Positions 51,602-60,839 of a stretch of 64,000 bases of DNA are shown in pieces (the first letter of the stretch is position 1; each line of letters opens with the position of its first letter). The stretch covers positions 248,001-312,000 of the forward strand of contig NJBM01000004.1 in NCBI GenBank assembly GCA_005223045.1, written 5' to 3'. Under the pieces are notes generated by a model that was given only the letters and a program-made list of their open reading frames with translations, made no database searches and had not been told where the DNA came from. Source of the DNA: Planctomycetes bacterium B3_Pla. Lineage in GTDB: Bacteria; Planctomycetota; Phycisphaerae; Sedimentisphaerales; Anaerobacaceae. A program made the position numbers and the translations under genes.

Positions 51602-53017
51602 TTACGGTATCTTCAGGTCATCTCTGGAGTAGAAGTTCCATTTGTTGTGCTCTCGTTTTGCCAGGTAAACGTCACCGACGTCGTCGAGGGCGGCGCTAAG
51701 CATTATATCGCCTGTCACGCCTTTCCAGGCTCTTGTTCTATGCGCCAGCACATCACGGATTTTCGCCCGGTTCAGGCCCGCAACCTGCACGGCCCAGATG
51801 ACCATGTTCATGCCGTCATAAGCGTGGGAGGCGAACGTTTCGGCGTCTTCTCCGAAGCGTTGCCTGAAAGCTTCGCGAAATTCATCGAGCTTCCTGCTCT
51901 TCCTTGTCGGATTCCACGGATACGTGAAAACAACTCCTTCGCTATTTGCGCCGGCGATCTCAACAAAGTCATCCGAAAGGCAGCGGTCGCAGGCAAAATA
52001 TGGCTGTTCCATTCCCATCTCGCGCATCTGGTTGAGAATCTTTGCTCCTTCGATGGCGTCGCCCCAGTGCACAATCGCATCCAAGTTCTCAGCCGCGAGA
52101 CGTTCCAACTGTAATGAGAAATCGTCAATTCCCAGTTTGTAGGACATCTCTAGGACTACGGGATTTCCCAAACGGCGGCTTCCGTCACGGATTTCACGGA
52201 CGCCGAATCGGCCGTAACGGTTATTTGCGCGAATAATTCCGACACGCTTGATGCCCAGCTTTCCGTACATGTAATCAACGAGCAGATAACCCTGCTGCCG
52301 GTCGTCGCTGATGCAGCGAAAGGCCCAGGGGATGTTGGTCTCGACGAACGTGGGGTCTGTGTCGCCGGAGTTCATCATAGTAATCTCGGCCTTGAGCGCG
52401 ACGCGGATGGCAATGTGGCTGTTGGCGCCGTCAATGGTGCCGAGAATCGCCCAGACTTTGTCTTTGTAAGCCATGTTGACGATTTCATTGCCTGAGGCGC
52501 CCCAGAGTCCGTTGTCGTTGGTGACGACAAGCTCGAATGGGATATTCCGCTTAAGGTATCCTCCTCCGGCATTGGCTTGTTCGACGGCAAGCCGTGCGCC
52601 CTGGAGCATCTTGATTCCCAATTGTTCCTCGTGGCTTTTTCCGCCGGTCGCGACCGAAACAGTGGACATGATCGGGCCTATGAAGCCGAGTTTGACTGTT
52701 TCGATGTCATTTGGCTCGGGAATGGCTCGACCCGGTCCGGTGTACTCGATTTGGCGCAGGAAGTGTTCCTTGTAGGGCTTGACGTGTCGAAACGGCTCGA
52801 AATCCTGGGCGGTCTTCGCGTAGCTTGCATCCTCACGCAGCTCCAGATCGGGGACCTGGTAGGCATTAACAGAGTTGATTTCTCGAAGAACTTCACGTGT
52901 CTCCGCATCAACGCCGGCAGAGGACTCCGGTCCTTTCATTTTTTCTTTTTCCGACAGCGCGCAGGACAGAACACACAACATGAGGGTTATGAAAAGCAGA
53001 ACAATATGTCGCTTCAC
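51602..53017 (-). CDS. lipoprotein binding protein, LivJ type
   Basis: 471 residues from GTG 53017, chosen because AGGAGG stands 8 bases upstream; a longer frame starts at 53077 within the preceding gene. Lipoprotein signal MKRHIVLLFITLMLCVLSC. After a ~85-residue charged region comes the binding fold: VKLGFIGPIMSTVSVATGG, GARLAVEQANAGGGYLKR, KVWAILGTIDGANSHIA, TMMNSGDTDPTFVETNIPWA, SHAYDGMNMVIWAVQVAG. The IDG-H-A and SGDTDPT pockets match its neighbour's, so the pair probably bind related ligands. Like its neighbour it lacks any transporter partner. Confidence 0.85.
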   Translation of the reverse strand: MKRHIVLLFITLMLCVLSCALSEKEKMKGPESSAGVDAETREVLREINSVNAYQVPDLELREDASYAKTAQDFEPFRHVKPYKEHFLRQIEYTGPGRAIPEPNDIETVKLGFIGPIMSTVSVATGGKSHEEQLGIKMLQGARLAVEQANAGGGYLKRNIPFELVVTNDNGLWGASGNEIVNMAYKDKVWAILGTIDGANSHIAIRVALKAEITMMNSGDTDPTFVETNIPWAFRCISDDRQQGYLLVDYMYGKLGIKRVGIIRANNRYGRFGVREIRDGSRRLGNPVVLEMSYKLGIDDFSLQLERLAAENLDAIVHWGDAIEGAKILNQMREMGMEQPYFACDRCLSDDFVEIAGANSEGVVFTYPWNPTRKSRKLDEFREAFRQRFGEDAETFASHAYDGMNMVIWAVQVAGLNRAKIRDVLAHRTRAWKGVTGDIMLSAALDDVGDVYLAKREHNKWNFYSRDDLKIP

Positions 53018-53066
53018 AGGTCTAACCTCCTGATTACTAACGAACACCGCGGCCAAGGACATGCTC

Positions 53067-54260
53067 TTACCTTTCATTCGATTTCATTCCTGCAACTACT
53101 TCGGCACGAACCGGTCTTTTCTTCAGTCCTTTGTAGTATCCGGAACCGATCCCCCAGCCAACTCCCTTTGAGGTCCCAACCCACACGTCGTCGTTGTCAA
53201 AATCGACCCACAGGGTGTAATTGTGGGGAATGCTCTTTGGCATATCGATTATATCGAGCACCTTCTTATTGCGGCTGACGACCGCTCTGCCTCTAAGGGT
53301 CTCGGGGTCCCTCGTGTAGGTAACCCATGTATCGGTCGGAAAGTCGGCCACGACGCCTACACCCTTGTCGGTGGCAAACCACGCTTCGTTGCCGTTACGG
53401 CCCTTTGCCGCGTTGCCGAAGTCGCTTGGAAGCCCGGTTTCATGAGCGTAATAACCTCGCCAGTAACGGCCGTCGTATCGGCTCATGCCGAAATATGTTG
53501 AGACCCAGAGGATGCCGTCGACATAGCTCGCGCCGCTCGTAACTACATGGACAATACCGTCATCCCGGTAGAGGTCGATTTCCATTTCGCCGTCCGGATC
53601 GAGATAATCTTTCCACCTCTCGGTTGCCACGTCAAACTCCAGCACGCCGCTGCCCCAGACAGCAAGGTGGACCTTCCCATCGTTATGACAGACGCCATAA
53701 TTCCATATCTCTTCCATTGGAGCATTCTTCTCCGTGTAGATGGTCCACTCGCCGGTGATGGTGTTATATCTGCTGGCGCCGGCCGTGGTGGCGGCCCAGA
53801 TGTTATCATTCTCGACGGCCACCCCGTAAACGACGTCGTTCACGAGCCCGCTGTTAAGCTGGTTCCAGTGGTCGAATCGTCCGCCGCTGAGGCGGGCAAG
53901 ACCGCCTCCGAACAAGCCGATCCAAAGTTCTCCTGTTTTCGGATTCACGTCAAGCGAGGAGACCACCCGCCACGGCAGGCCATCCTTTTCGTTCCAGCTT
54001 CTGACCTTTCCGGTCAGCTTGTCGATACAGGCCAGGCCGTTTTCCGTGCCGACCCAGGCCTTTGGGCCTTCGGTCTTAATCGCAAAAACATGGTCGTTCG
54101 GCAGCCCTTCTTTGACTGTGAAGTGCTTCCATTCTGTGTAAACGTAGGGAAGCTCCCGCATGGTCTCTTCGACAGCCTCTGGCTTCATCGCCTCACAGGA
54201 TGCCGTCGGCGCAAGCCATGACATCGACAGGATTGCCAATATGCAAACATAGTATTTCAT
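53067..54260 (-). CDS. exported beta-propeller protein (two-component-regulator-propeller type)
   Basis: 397 residues with signal peptide MKYYVCILAILSMSWLAPTASC. Repeats have the form ...W-G...GL.R.. (AWVGTENGLACIDKLTGK; LWIGLFGGGLARLSGGRF; IWAATTAGASRYNTITGEW; LWVSTYFGMSRYDGRYW; AWFATDKGVGVV; VWVGTSKGVGWGI), the pattern of the propeller found in hybrid histidine kinases such as those sensing polysaccharides. Here it stands alone with no kinase part. It is in the operon between the decaheme gene (30 bp) and the binding proteins (49 bp). Confidence 0.8.
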   Translation of the reverse strand: MKYYVCILAILSMSWLAPTASCEAMKPEAVEETMRELPYVYTEWKHFTVKEGLPNDHVFAIKTEGPKAWVGTENGLACIDKLTGKVRSWNEKDGLPWRVVSSLDVNPKTGELWIGLFGGGLARLSGGRFDHWNQLNSGLVNDVVYGVAVENDNIWAATTAGASRYNTITGEWTIYTEKNAPMEEIWNYGVCHNDGKVHLAVWGSGVLEFDVATERWKDYLDPDGEMEIDLYRDDGIVHVVTSGASYVDGILWVSTYFGMSRYDGRYWRGYYAHETGLPSDFGNAAKGRNGNEAWFATDKGVGVVADFPTDTWVTYTRDPETLRGRAVVSRNKKVLDIIDMPKSIPHNYTLWVDFDNDDVWVGTSKGVGWGIGSGYYKGLKKRPVRAEVVAGMKSNER

Positions 54261-54290
54261 CGTGACACCTTCTCATTGAGAACAGGTAAA

Positions 54291-57170
54291 CTACAGCGTC
54301 TTGAGGTATTCGATCAAGTCGTTAAGCTGGTCCTTCGTCATATCGTTGGTAACTCCATGCTCATCGTTAGGATTGTACCTGGTCCAGATTTCTTCCAGGG
54401 TCTGGGCAATTCCATTGTGCAGGTAGGGCGCCGAGTCATAGATGTTGCTAAGATGCGGCGTGTCAAAGTCCGATTCCCGGTCAAACTGCAATTTCGTCCC
54501 GATATTGTGCCGCTGTCGGTCGGTGAAAAGCGGTGGAAAATGACACGTAACGCACCTTTTCTCCTTCGGAATGTCGCGCGCGTCGTTTGTCATTGACCGC
54601 TCGAACATCATCTTGCCGCGTCGTTGTGCGTCGGTTAGTTCCGCCCCAAGCGGACGATAGCGGTTGGGTGGCCGGGGAATTGTGCAAATATAGTGCTCCA
54701 GCGCAGAAAGCTCTTCTGGTGTAAACGGCTGAATTCGCGTAAAGAAGACGGCTAATCGCGGTCCGCATTGCCTCTGGAGATTTGGATTGGTTCCTTCCCA
54801 CTTGAACGGAGCCGTGTCGAGAATCCCACGGAGCGTGCGGTTATCGACGGGGCTGATTCCGATGCCGTCAGGCTCGATGTCGTAGGTAAGCCCGTCAACG
54901 TGCCCGTCGGGATGGCACGAATGACATGAGAACTGACGGTGAAAACTGATGTTGGCGCTGTGGAAGACCCGCTCGCCCAGACGCTTCTTTGTAACAACTT
55001 CGGGACCTCCGAGATCAATCCGCTTCAACACTTCGAGCTTGTCGAGATCGATTGCCGTCAATGAGTCATCCAGGGCGTTTGCCGCAAAGGCCGTTTTCCC
55101 ATCCGGGGTAATGACAATCCCCCGGGGGCTGTGTCCGGTTGGGATATGGGTCACAACAAATTCCGTCGGCTTGCCTAAGTGATTTGGAAGCACGCGCCGG
55201 CGCTGATAATCGGTTGCAGCTTCGAGCATCGAGATAAGCTTCTGGACATCCACGACAGCGATGCGGTCTGACCCCGAGCTTGTCACCAGCGCCTTGGCGC
55301 CATCGGGCGTGATTGCCACATCGGCAGGATCTGGAAAACATACGCTGGGCTCGTCGAGGAGCACCTGATCCACGCGGCCGTCCTTCCAGACGATCGCAAG
55401 CCCGTTGGTTATGGTCCAGCCCTGAAGCAGGCGGGTCATTGGGATGAGGTTCTTCGTGCGATTGATAGTGATCAGAGCAAAATCGCCGCTTGGATGCCAA
55501 TCGACGCCCTGCAGAAGGTTTGCGGCCGGAACGACAGCGCGATCCTGGACAACGGCGCGGGCGGTATCAATGACAGTAACCTCCGACACGGAAGCGGCGC
55601 GGAACTTCACAAAGCGCGAGAGGTTGTTTGTAACGTAGATCATGGAACCGTCGGGAGAGCGTGACAAAGACCAGGGATTGCGACTGGCGCTAAGACGTTT
55701 AAACTCTTTCAAAGCAACCGTGTCAATAACGGAAATACTGTCTGCGGACGTGTTGAGTACGTATAAGTGCTTTCCGGCGGTATCGGTGAGCACGCCGTGC
55801 GGTTCGTCACCGACGGGAACCGTAGCAACAACTTTGCGGGAAGACACATCGACAACTGACACGGTGTCGTCAAGCCGATTGCTCACATACGCTCTGGTCC
55901 CATCGGGGCTGAAAGTTACATCCGAAGGCTGATGCCCGACCTCGATTTCCGCAATTTTTCGAAGCTCCCGGATGCCTATCACAATGACCGTGTGAGAGGC
56001 TTCGCAGGCGACGTAGATTTCATCGCCGTTGGGGCTTACGGCCATATTGACAGGTGTCTTGTAGCGCGGGGCCTGAGAAACCTCGGGCAACCGCGTCGGG
56101 TGGGCAATCTTCTTGATAGCTTGGTCAAAGTCAAAAGGTTTGTCGTGCGCATTTTCGTGACATCGAAGGCAGGTTTGGCGCGTCACCTCCCTGAGTCCGG
56201 CGGCCTTGGCCGCGCGGGCGTCTCTCATTATCGCTTCCGGATAATAATTGCCGCCCGCGCCGTGACACGCTTCGCATCCCACACCCTCGTACAAGGAGTG
56301 AAATTCCATCGTACCTTGTGCAGGCCGATGATAAGCGGTAGTGTGACATTTGAGACACTCTGGACTGTCTTGAGGATCATCATTCAGGCCCTGCTCTTTT
56401 GCGATTTGATACGCTTGATCGCTCGCCAGTACAGCGTACGCACGTGCATGTGCGCTCAACCGCCATTTGCTGAACTGATAACCGCTTGCCGGGCCTTTGT
56501 GGCAGGCGGCACAGGTTGCGGTCCCTATGTACTTATGTTGACTTTCTCTTGCGCCTGTTGCATCCGGCAATTGCGGCGTATCTGCGTAGTTGGAGTCTCC
56601 GGGGGTCGGATGAGCAATCTCGGACATGGCTTCGGCCATCTCAAGCTTGCCCAGCCCGTGAACAGCGACATGAGAGCCTTTTACCTGGTGACAGCCTAAG
56701 CAGTCCCGGACAGTCGGCATAATCAGTCCGGCCTTCACGGCTGCTTCGCGATCCGTCATAATGCTTGCATCTATGTATTCGCTTCCCGGGCCATGGCACT
56801 TTTCGCATTGGACGCCATCGGCAGTGAAAAATGTCTCATCCTTCTCCCATTCCTCGGCGTGAGCGCCAGTCGCGTGGCATCCGAGACACGTGGCTGATTC
56901 CTGCGGTTCCTGGGGTATGCCGCTCAGCTCGGCAATTTGTTTCGCCTGCGGTTTGGCCAGGACGGCATAGGCGCCGGCGTGCCTGGAAGCCAACCAACGA
57001 CTGAATTGGTGCCCCATGCCTTTACCCTGGTGGCAGGCAGCGCAGACTTTTGCCCCAACGTACACCGGATGCTTTTGGCCGGATCCCTGAGCCCAGGCGA
57101 CAGCAGAACAAGCCGCTGCTATCGCAAGAATAATAAGGATGTTGCTACATACCCTTTTTCTGCTGCCCAT
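54291..57170 (-). CDS. decaheme cytochrome / YVTN propeller / MauG-like fusion
   Basis: 959 residues with signal peptide (ILIILAIAAACSAVAWA). Ten CxxCH haem sites: about 43, 95, 122, 157, then 220, 272, 299, 334, and near 748 and 872. The first eight form two cytochrome c554-like tetraheme modules repeated with a constant 177-residue offset. Residues ~370-710 are a YVTN-type propeller (PDGTRAYVSNRLDDTVSVVD; PDGKTAFAANALDDSLTAID). Residues ~720-958 resemble a MauG/cytochrome c peroxidase diheme unit (HRQFSCHSCHPDGHVDGLTY; KRCVTCHFPPLFTD; HNGIAQTLEEIWTRYNPND). Periplasmic electron-transfer enzyme, perhaps a peroxidase-like oxidase wired to other carriers. The gene starts 1 bp after the preceding stop. 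Confidence 0.85.
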   Translation of the reverse strand: MGSRKRVCSNILIILAIAAACSAVAWAQGSGQKHPVYVGAKVCAACHQGKGMGHQFSRWLASRHAGAYAVLAKPQAKQIAELSGIPQEPQESATCLGCHATGAHAEEWEKDETFFTADGVQCEKCHGPGSEYIDASIMTDREAAVKAGLIMPTVRDCLGCHQVKGSHVAVHGLGKLEMAEAMSEIAHPTPGDSNYADTPQLPDATGARESQHKYIGTATCAACHKGPASGYQFSKWRLSAHARAYAVLASDQAYQIAKEQGLNDDPQDSPECLKCHTTAYHRPAQGTMEFHSLYEGVGCEACHGAGGNYYPEAIMRDARAAKAAGLREVTRQTCLRCHENAHDKPFDFDQAIKKIAHPTRLPEVSQAPRYKTPVNMAVSPNGDEIYVACEASHTVIVIGIRELRKIAEIEVGHQPSDVTFSPDGTRAYVSNRLDDTVSVVDVSSRKVVATVPVGDEPHGVLTDTAGKHLYVLNTSADSISVIDTVALKEFKRLSASRNPWSLSRSPDGSMIYVTNNLSRFVKFRAASVSEVTVIDTARAVVQDRAVVPAANLLQGVDWHPSGDFALITINRTKNLIPMTRLLQGWTITNGLAIVWKDGRVDQVLLDEPSVCFPDPADVAITPDGAKALVTSSGSDRIAVVDVQKLISMLEAATDYQRRRVLPNHLGKPTEFVVTHIPTGHSPRGIVITPDGKTAFAANALDDSLTAIDLDKLEVLKRIDLGGPEVVTKKRLGERVFHSANISFHRQFSCHSCHPDGHVDGLTYDIEPDGIGISPVDNRTLRGILDTAPFKWEGTNPNLQRQCGPRLAVFFTRIQPFTPEELSALEHYICTIPRPPNRYRPLGAELTDAQRRGKMMFERSMTNDARDIPKEKRCVTCHFPPLFTDRQRHNIGTKLQFDRESDFDTPHLSNIYDSAPYLHNGIAQTLEEIWTRYNPNDEHGVTNDMTKDQLNDLIEYLKTL

Positions 57171-57171
57171 A

Positions 57172-58794
57172 TCAGAATTCCTGGATCACTTTGAGGATTT
57201 GGTTTGCATTTACGTCTTTGAGTTCGACAGTCCGTTTGTCGGGCCAACGGATTTTCACGGCATCTGCTTTGGCGGCCTCTCCGAGACCGAAATGGCATCT
57301 CGGATCGGCCTGAGAAAGGTAACCTGTTACCGGGATCATATCCCGTACTTGCACGAGCGAGCCGACCGTGACGGTAACACGCGCGCCAATGGCATCGCTT
57401 TCGCCTGCCGGCAGCCTGGCTTCGACGATAAGCCAATTTTTCTTGTTGCCGCCGTCATTTCGCAGCAGCCTCGGGGTGTCATTGAGATTGATTACCAGAA
57501 GGTCAAGGTCTCCGTCATTATCGTAATCGCCGTAAGTGGCGCCGCGTCCGACATGTTTTTCTCTAAAGTACGCGCCGGATTTGTCCGCGACATCCACGAA
57601 CTTTCCCTCACCGTCGTTTCGCATGAGCACGTCTTCTTCTGTATATTCATGATGGGCGTTGCCGTTGGCAACGAAGATATCCAGGTAGCCGTCGCAGTCA
57701 TAGTCTAACAAGACACCGCCCCAACCGGTGTACTGGCCGCAGACGACGGCAAGGTTGGCCGGCTCCGTGCGGTCCTCGAAATAATCCTTTCTGTTCATTA
57801 GAAGGCAACCGTATCCCATGTCGGGAACGTAAATATCGAGCCATCCGTCACGGTCCACGTCACCGATGGCCGGCCCCATCGAGGAGACGCCCTGGCCTCC
57901 CTCGCCGAAAGCCATACCCATCATCAGGCCTTCGCTCTCGAACGTGCCTTTGCCTGTGTTCCTGAAGTAATAGTTCTCCATCGCGTCATTGGGAACATAG
58001 AGGTCCGTAAATCCGTCATTGTTCAGATCCGCCGCCGTAGCGCTCATCGCCCGTCCGTTTGGCTGAAAAACGCCTGCCTGCTTCGTCACATCACTAAAGG
58101 TCCCATCCCCGTTGTTGCGATATAAGGTATCCGGTTGTCCCCTGTAACTCAACGGGCCGGGATAACCAGCCGCCGCATAGTAGGACCGGAATTTGCCGCT
58201 ATCGTATTCGAGATAATTTGCCACATAGACGTCAAGGTCTCCGTCGCCGTCGTAGTCAAGCCAGGGGGCCGAAAGGCTCCAGTTGGCGTCCGCAAGTCCT
58301 GAAGACCTGGATATGTCTGTGAATGTTCCATCTGCGTTGTTGCGATAGAAAACGTTTGGCCCGTAGTTCAGTACGTACAGATCAAGGTCGCCGTCCCTGT
58401 CAAAATCCGCCGCGGAGCAGCCAAATCCGAAGCCTTTATCGCCAACGCCCGCCTCGTTCGTGACGTCCTTGAACGTTCCGTCGCCATTGTTTCGGAGCAA
58501 GGAGTTGGCAAGTTTCCCTCTCAGTCTTCGGCCTCGATTGTCATTGACGTTTTTGAGCCAACAGCCGTTGACAAAGTAGATATCAAGCAGTCCGTCACCA
58601 TCGTAGTCGAAGAACATTGCGCCGGCGCCGGTGCCTTCGACAATGTTGCTCAAGTCGGAATCTCCGTAACTATGCTTGACGTTAATGCCGGCCTCTTTGG
58701 TGACATCAGTAAAAACCGGCAGCGTTTGAGCTGCTCCGTAGCTTGCTGCAATCTGAAAAGTCAATAGAAATGCCAGATACCTCAACGAGTTCAC
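57172..58794 (-). CDS. exported CRTAC1-like FG-GAP/ASPIC-UnbV protein of the cytochrome operon
   Basis: 540 residues from GTG 58794, which overlaps the upstream stop (GTGA); GGAGGG lies about 7 bases upstream. Signal peptide LRYLAFLLTFQIAASYGAA. FG-GAP calcium loops include DYDGDGLLDIYFVN, DFDRDGDLDLYVLN, DYDGDGDLDVYVAN, DVDRDGWLDIYVPD and DYDNDGDLDLLVIN, and the ASPIC/UnbV end has AIGARVTVTVGSLVQVRDMI. It belongs to the same family as the 44298 and 47596 genes but is clearly more distant. Stop-start overlap and 1-bp spacing on either side tie it to the HzsA-like and decaheme proteins, so a complex is plausible. Confidence 0.87.
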   Translation of the reverse strand: MNSLRYLAFLLTFQIAASYGAAQTLPVFTDVTKEAGINVKHSYGDSDLSNIVEGTGAGAMFFDYDGDGLLDIYFVNGCWLKNVNDNRGRRLRGKLANSLLRNNGDGTFKDVTNEAGVGDKGFGFGCSAADFDRDGDLDLYVLNYGPNVFYRNNADGTFTDISRSSGLADANWSLSAPWLDYDGDGDLDVYVANYLEYDSGKFRSYYAAAGYPGPLSYRGQPDTLYRNNGDGTFSDVTKQAGVFQPNGRAMSATAADLNNDGFTDLYVPNDAMENYYFRNTGKGTFESEGLMMGMAFGEGGQGVSSMGPAIGDVDRDGWLDIYVPDMGYGCLLMNRKDYFEDRTEPANLAVVCGQYTGWGGVLLDYDCDGYLDIFVANGNAHHEYTEEDVLMRNDGEGKFVDVADKSGAYFREKHVGRGATYGDYDNDGDLDLLVINLNDTPRLLRNDGGNKKNWLIVEARLPAGESDAIGARVTVTVGSLVQVRDMIPVTGYLSQADPRCHFGLGEAAKADAVKIRWPDKRTVELKDVNANQILKVIQEF

Positions 58795-60839
58795 TTGCCG
58801 GACCCTCCACTGTTTTGTCTCTGTGCCGGGAGCGTGTCCGGTCCCGGAATTCCGTCCCAGAGTGCTCCCATATCAATCCATTCCACGAATGTTCGTTTTT
58901 CATCTTCGGTTAATGCTTCGTGTTGCTTCGGCGGCATTTGAGCTATGTTTTCTTGTGAGAACGTACTGTCCCACGGCCTCGAAGTGTTTCGTCCAAATAT
59001 GTGCCATATAAGCGGGCTGGTCCGGGCCTTGCCGGGGTGGACGTATTTTCCATAGCCGGGCAGGCTCCCAGCGGCCAGAAGGCTCTCGTAGCTGCGATGG
59101 AAGTAAGCCTTTCCATTGGCACGGGTTGCCGGCGAGGGATCGTCGGTAAGGTGAGGGGACGAGCCGTCTTGATCGTGGCATCGGATGCACTTGCCCGCTA
59201 TGATCGGCATAACGTCGCGCCGGAAATCAACGGTTCGCCTTTGCTCGGCGGGCAGAGTAAGCTTGACCGAAGGGCGCGTAACTGCCTCGACCAGGATGTT
59301 TTCCGGCGTAAGCTCGCCGTCTTCGTGACAACCTATACATCCCCTCGGCTCACGGTTCCTGGCCCAGATCCAACTGCAGGTTCGCAGAGCCATGCCGTCG
59401 GCATCCAACGTCTGAAGCTCGACAGGAGTGTTGGCAGGTATCTCAATATTGAAAGAGCCATCCGCTTCGACGTCTATCTCCCCAAGAATGCGCCGTTGGG
59501 CCAGGGCGGGGACCCCATTGGCTGATGATTCGCGGGCATTCGGCAGATCGTTTCTTGCCGGGACGCCTTCGAGGACACGAAGTCTTTTCACCGTGCCGGG
59601 AGCCGGCCATTGCCGTTTCTCGAGGTCCGAGACATAAACGTCCAGGCAAAAAAGCCCGCCGTTGGGGTCCTCGTCTCTGACCACGCTTGATCGCCCGTCC
59701 GGCTCGGGACGTGGGTATACGATTTTTGCCTGGACGTCATGATAGTCGGGATCATCAAATATCAGCTCGAACCGGCCGGTAGCCGGATCGAGCCGGTAAA
59801 CGCCGTGTGTGTCCCCCTCGCCTCGGGATCGCCGGGACACGAGTATCCTGCCGTCGGGAAGAGGTGAAGGAGAATGGAAAAAACCGTCCGCTTCCTCCGT
59901 GATTGGTCGGTATGAATGAAGCGGTCTTCGCAGTTTCACGCATCCGAGACTGCCGGCGCCATCCCAGGGCAGCGTATCGGATTCGATGAATACCGCCAGG
60001 CCCTTTGTCGTGGTGCAGGGCATATGCTTTATTCGCTTGCCCTCGTCCGTGCAAAAAGCCGCATAATCCGTGCCGTCAATATTGATTCCGAACAAGGAAA
60101 TACGGCCGAGCAGCCCTCGATCCAGCGTGGAACGCTGCCGGCTTGCAAAGAGCAGCCGCCCATCTGGCATAATGAATGGGTCCCTGTCGCCGGACAGGTT
60201 AAAGGTCAGGCGGCGTACCGCCGATCCGTCGAGCTTGCAGGAATACAGGTTCGTGGCCGTGCCAACGCCGCACTCGTTCAAAGCCCCATCTTCCGAACCT
60301 ACAAAAGTCAGTTGGTACCACGGTTTCGGGGAAACAATCGTGTACAACTTGGCCTGGTAGCCCGGATTTCGGCAGTCGCCTATGCCGTTAGTAATCTGCC
60401 TGACATTTGACCCGTCAGTCGCCATTTCGTAGATATTCCAGTCATCGCCGGCCATCCTCTTTCCGGCAAAGAGAATGTGCGAGGCGTCAAACGAAATCTC
60501 CGGATCGCTTGCGCTATGAAAACCCTCGCTTAGGACAGCTATCGAAGAATCCGGATGCACCTTGACTAATCGTGCTCCATCCCAGCGGTCCGCCCACAAG
60601 AGCCAATTATCTGCGTTTTCCTGTCTCTTGACTGCCGTTGAATGATGCGCGGGACATTGTGTGACGATCAGCGCACTTTCAACACGGCTGATCGACGGCG
60701 GCACTGAATCCCGGCTTTGACGCGAAGCCTGTGCGGCTACAACGCCAAATCCAAGAACGCAGCAACAGAATACGACACCTGCAGCGCTGCTCATGTTTAT
60801 TGTATTATGTCTTATGCGAACCTTGCCCAACTCAAGCAT
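58791..60839 (-). CDS. HzsA-related diheme propeller protein
   Basis: 682 residues if ATG 60839 is used; it keeps a basic n-region (MLELGKVRIRH) before the hydrophobic stretch AAGVVFCCCVLGFGVVAAQA. GTG 60887 and ATG 60794 are alternatives. Residues ~60-430 form a TolB/PD40-like propeller (DPEISFDASHILFAGKRM; DWNIYEMATDGSNVRQIT). Residues ~430-560 match the hydrazine-synthase alpha middle-domain pattern (LGEIDVEADGSFNIEIPANT, CIGCHEDGELTPENILVEAV). A second haem site (CIRCHDQDG) lies in a planctomycete-cytochrome-like end (VDFRRDVMPIIAGKCIRCHD; FVEWIDMGALWDG). First gene of the six-gene operon. Hydrazine synthesis is not implied: HzsB/HzsC partners are absent. Confidence 0.75.
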   Translation of the reverse strand: MLELGKVRIRHNTINMSSAAGVVFCCCVLGFGVVAAQASRQSRDSVPPSISRVESALIVTQCPAHHSTAVKRQENADNWLLWADRWDGARLVKVHPDSSIAVLSEGFHSASDPEISFDASHILFAGKRMAGDDWNIYEMATDGSNVRQITNGIGDCRNPGYQAKLYTIVSPKPWYQLTFVGSEDGALNECGVGTATNLYSCKLDGSAVRRLTFNLSGDRDPFIMPDGRLLFASRQRSTLDRGLLGRISLFGINIDGTDYAAFCTDEGKRIKHMPCTTTKGLAVFIESDTLPWDGAGSLGCVKLRRPLHSYRPITEEADGFFHSPSPLPDGRILVSRRSRGEGDTHGVYRLDPATGRFELIFDDPDYHDVQAKIVYPRPEPDGRSSVVRDEDPNGGLFCLDVYVSDLEKRQWPAPGTVKRLRVLEGVPARNDLPNARESSANGVPALAQRRILGEIDVEADGSFNIEIPANTPVELQTLDADGMALRTCSWIWARNREPRGCIGCHEDGELTPENILVEAVTRPSVKLTLPAEQRRTVDFRRDVMPIIAGKCIRCHDQDGSSPHLTDDPSPATRANGKAYFHRSYESLLAAGSLPGYGKYVHPGKARTSPLIWHIFGRNTSRPWDSTFSQENIAQMPPKQHEALTEDEKRTFVEWIDMGALWDGIPGPDTLPAQRQNSGGSGK

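Noticed and set aside
58791-60839. Hydrazine synthase, and hence an anammox organism
   Set aside because: Only a resemblance to the alpha subunit is seen. HzsB/HzsC and hydrazine dehydrogenase are missing, and related propeller/cytochrome proteins occur widely in non-anammox planctomycetes.
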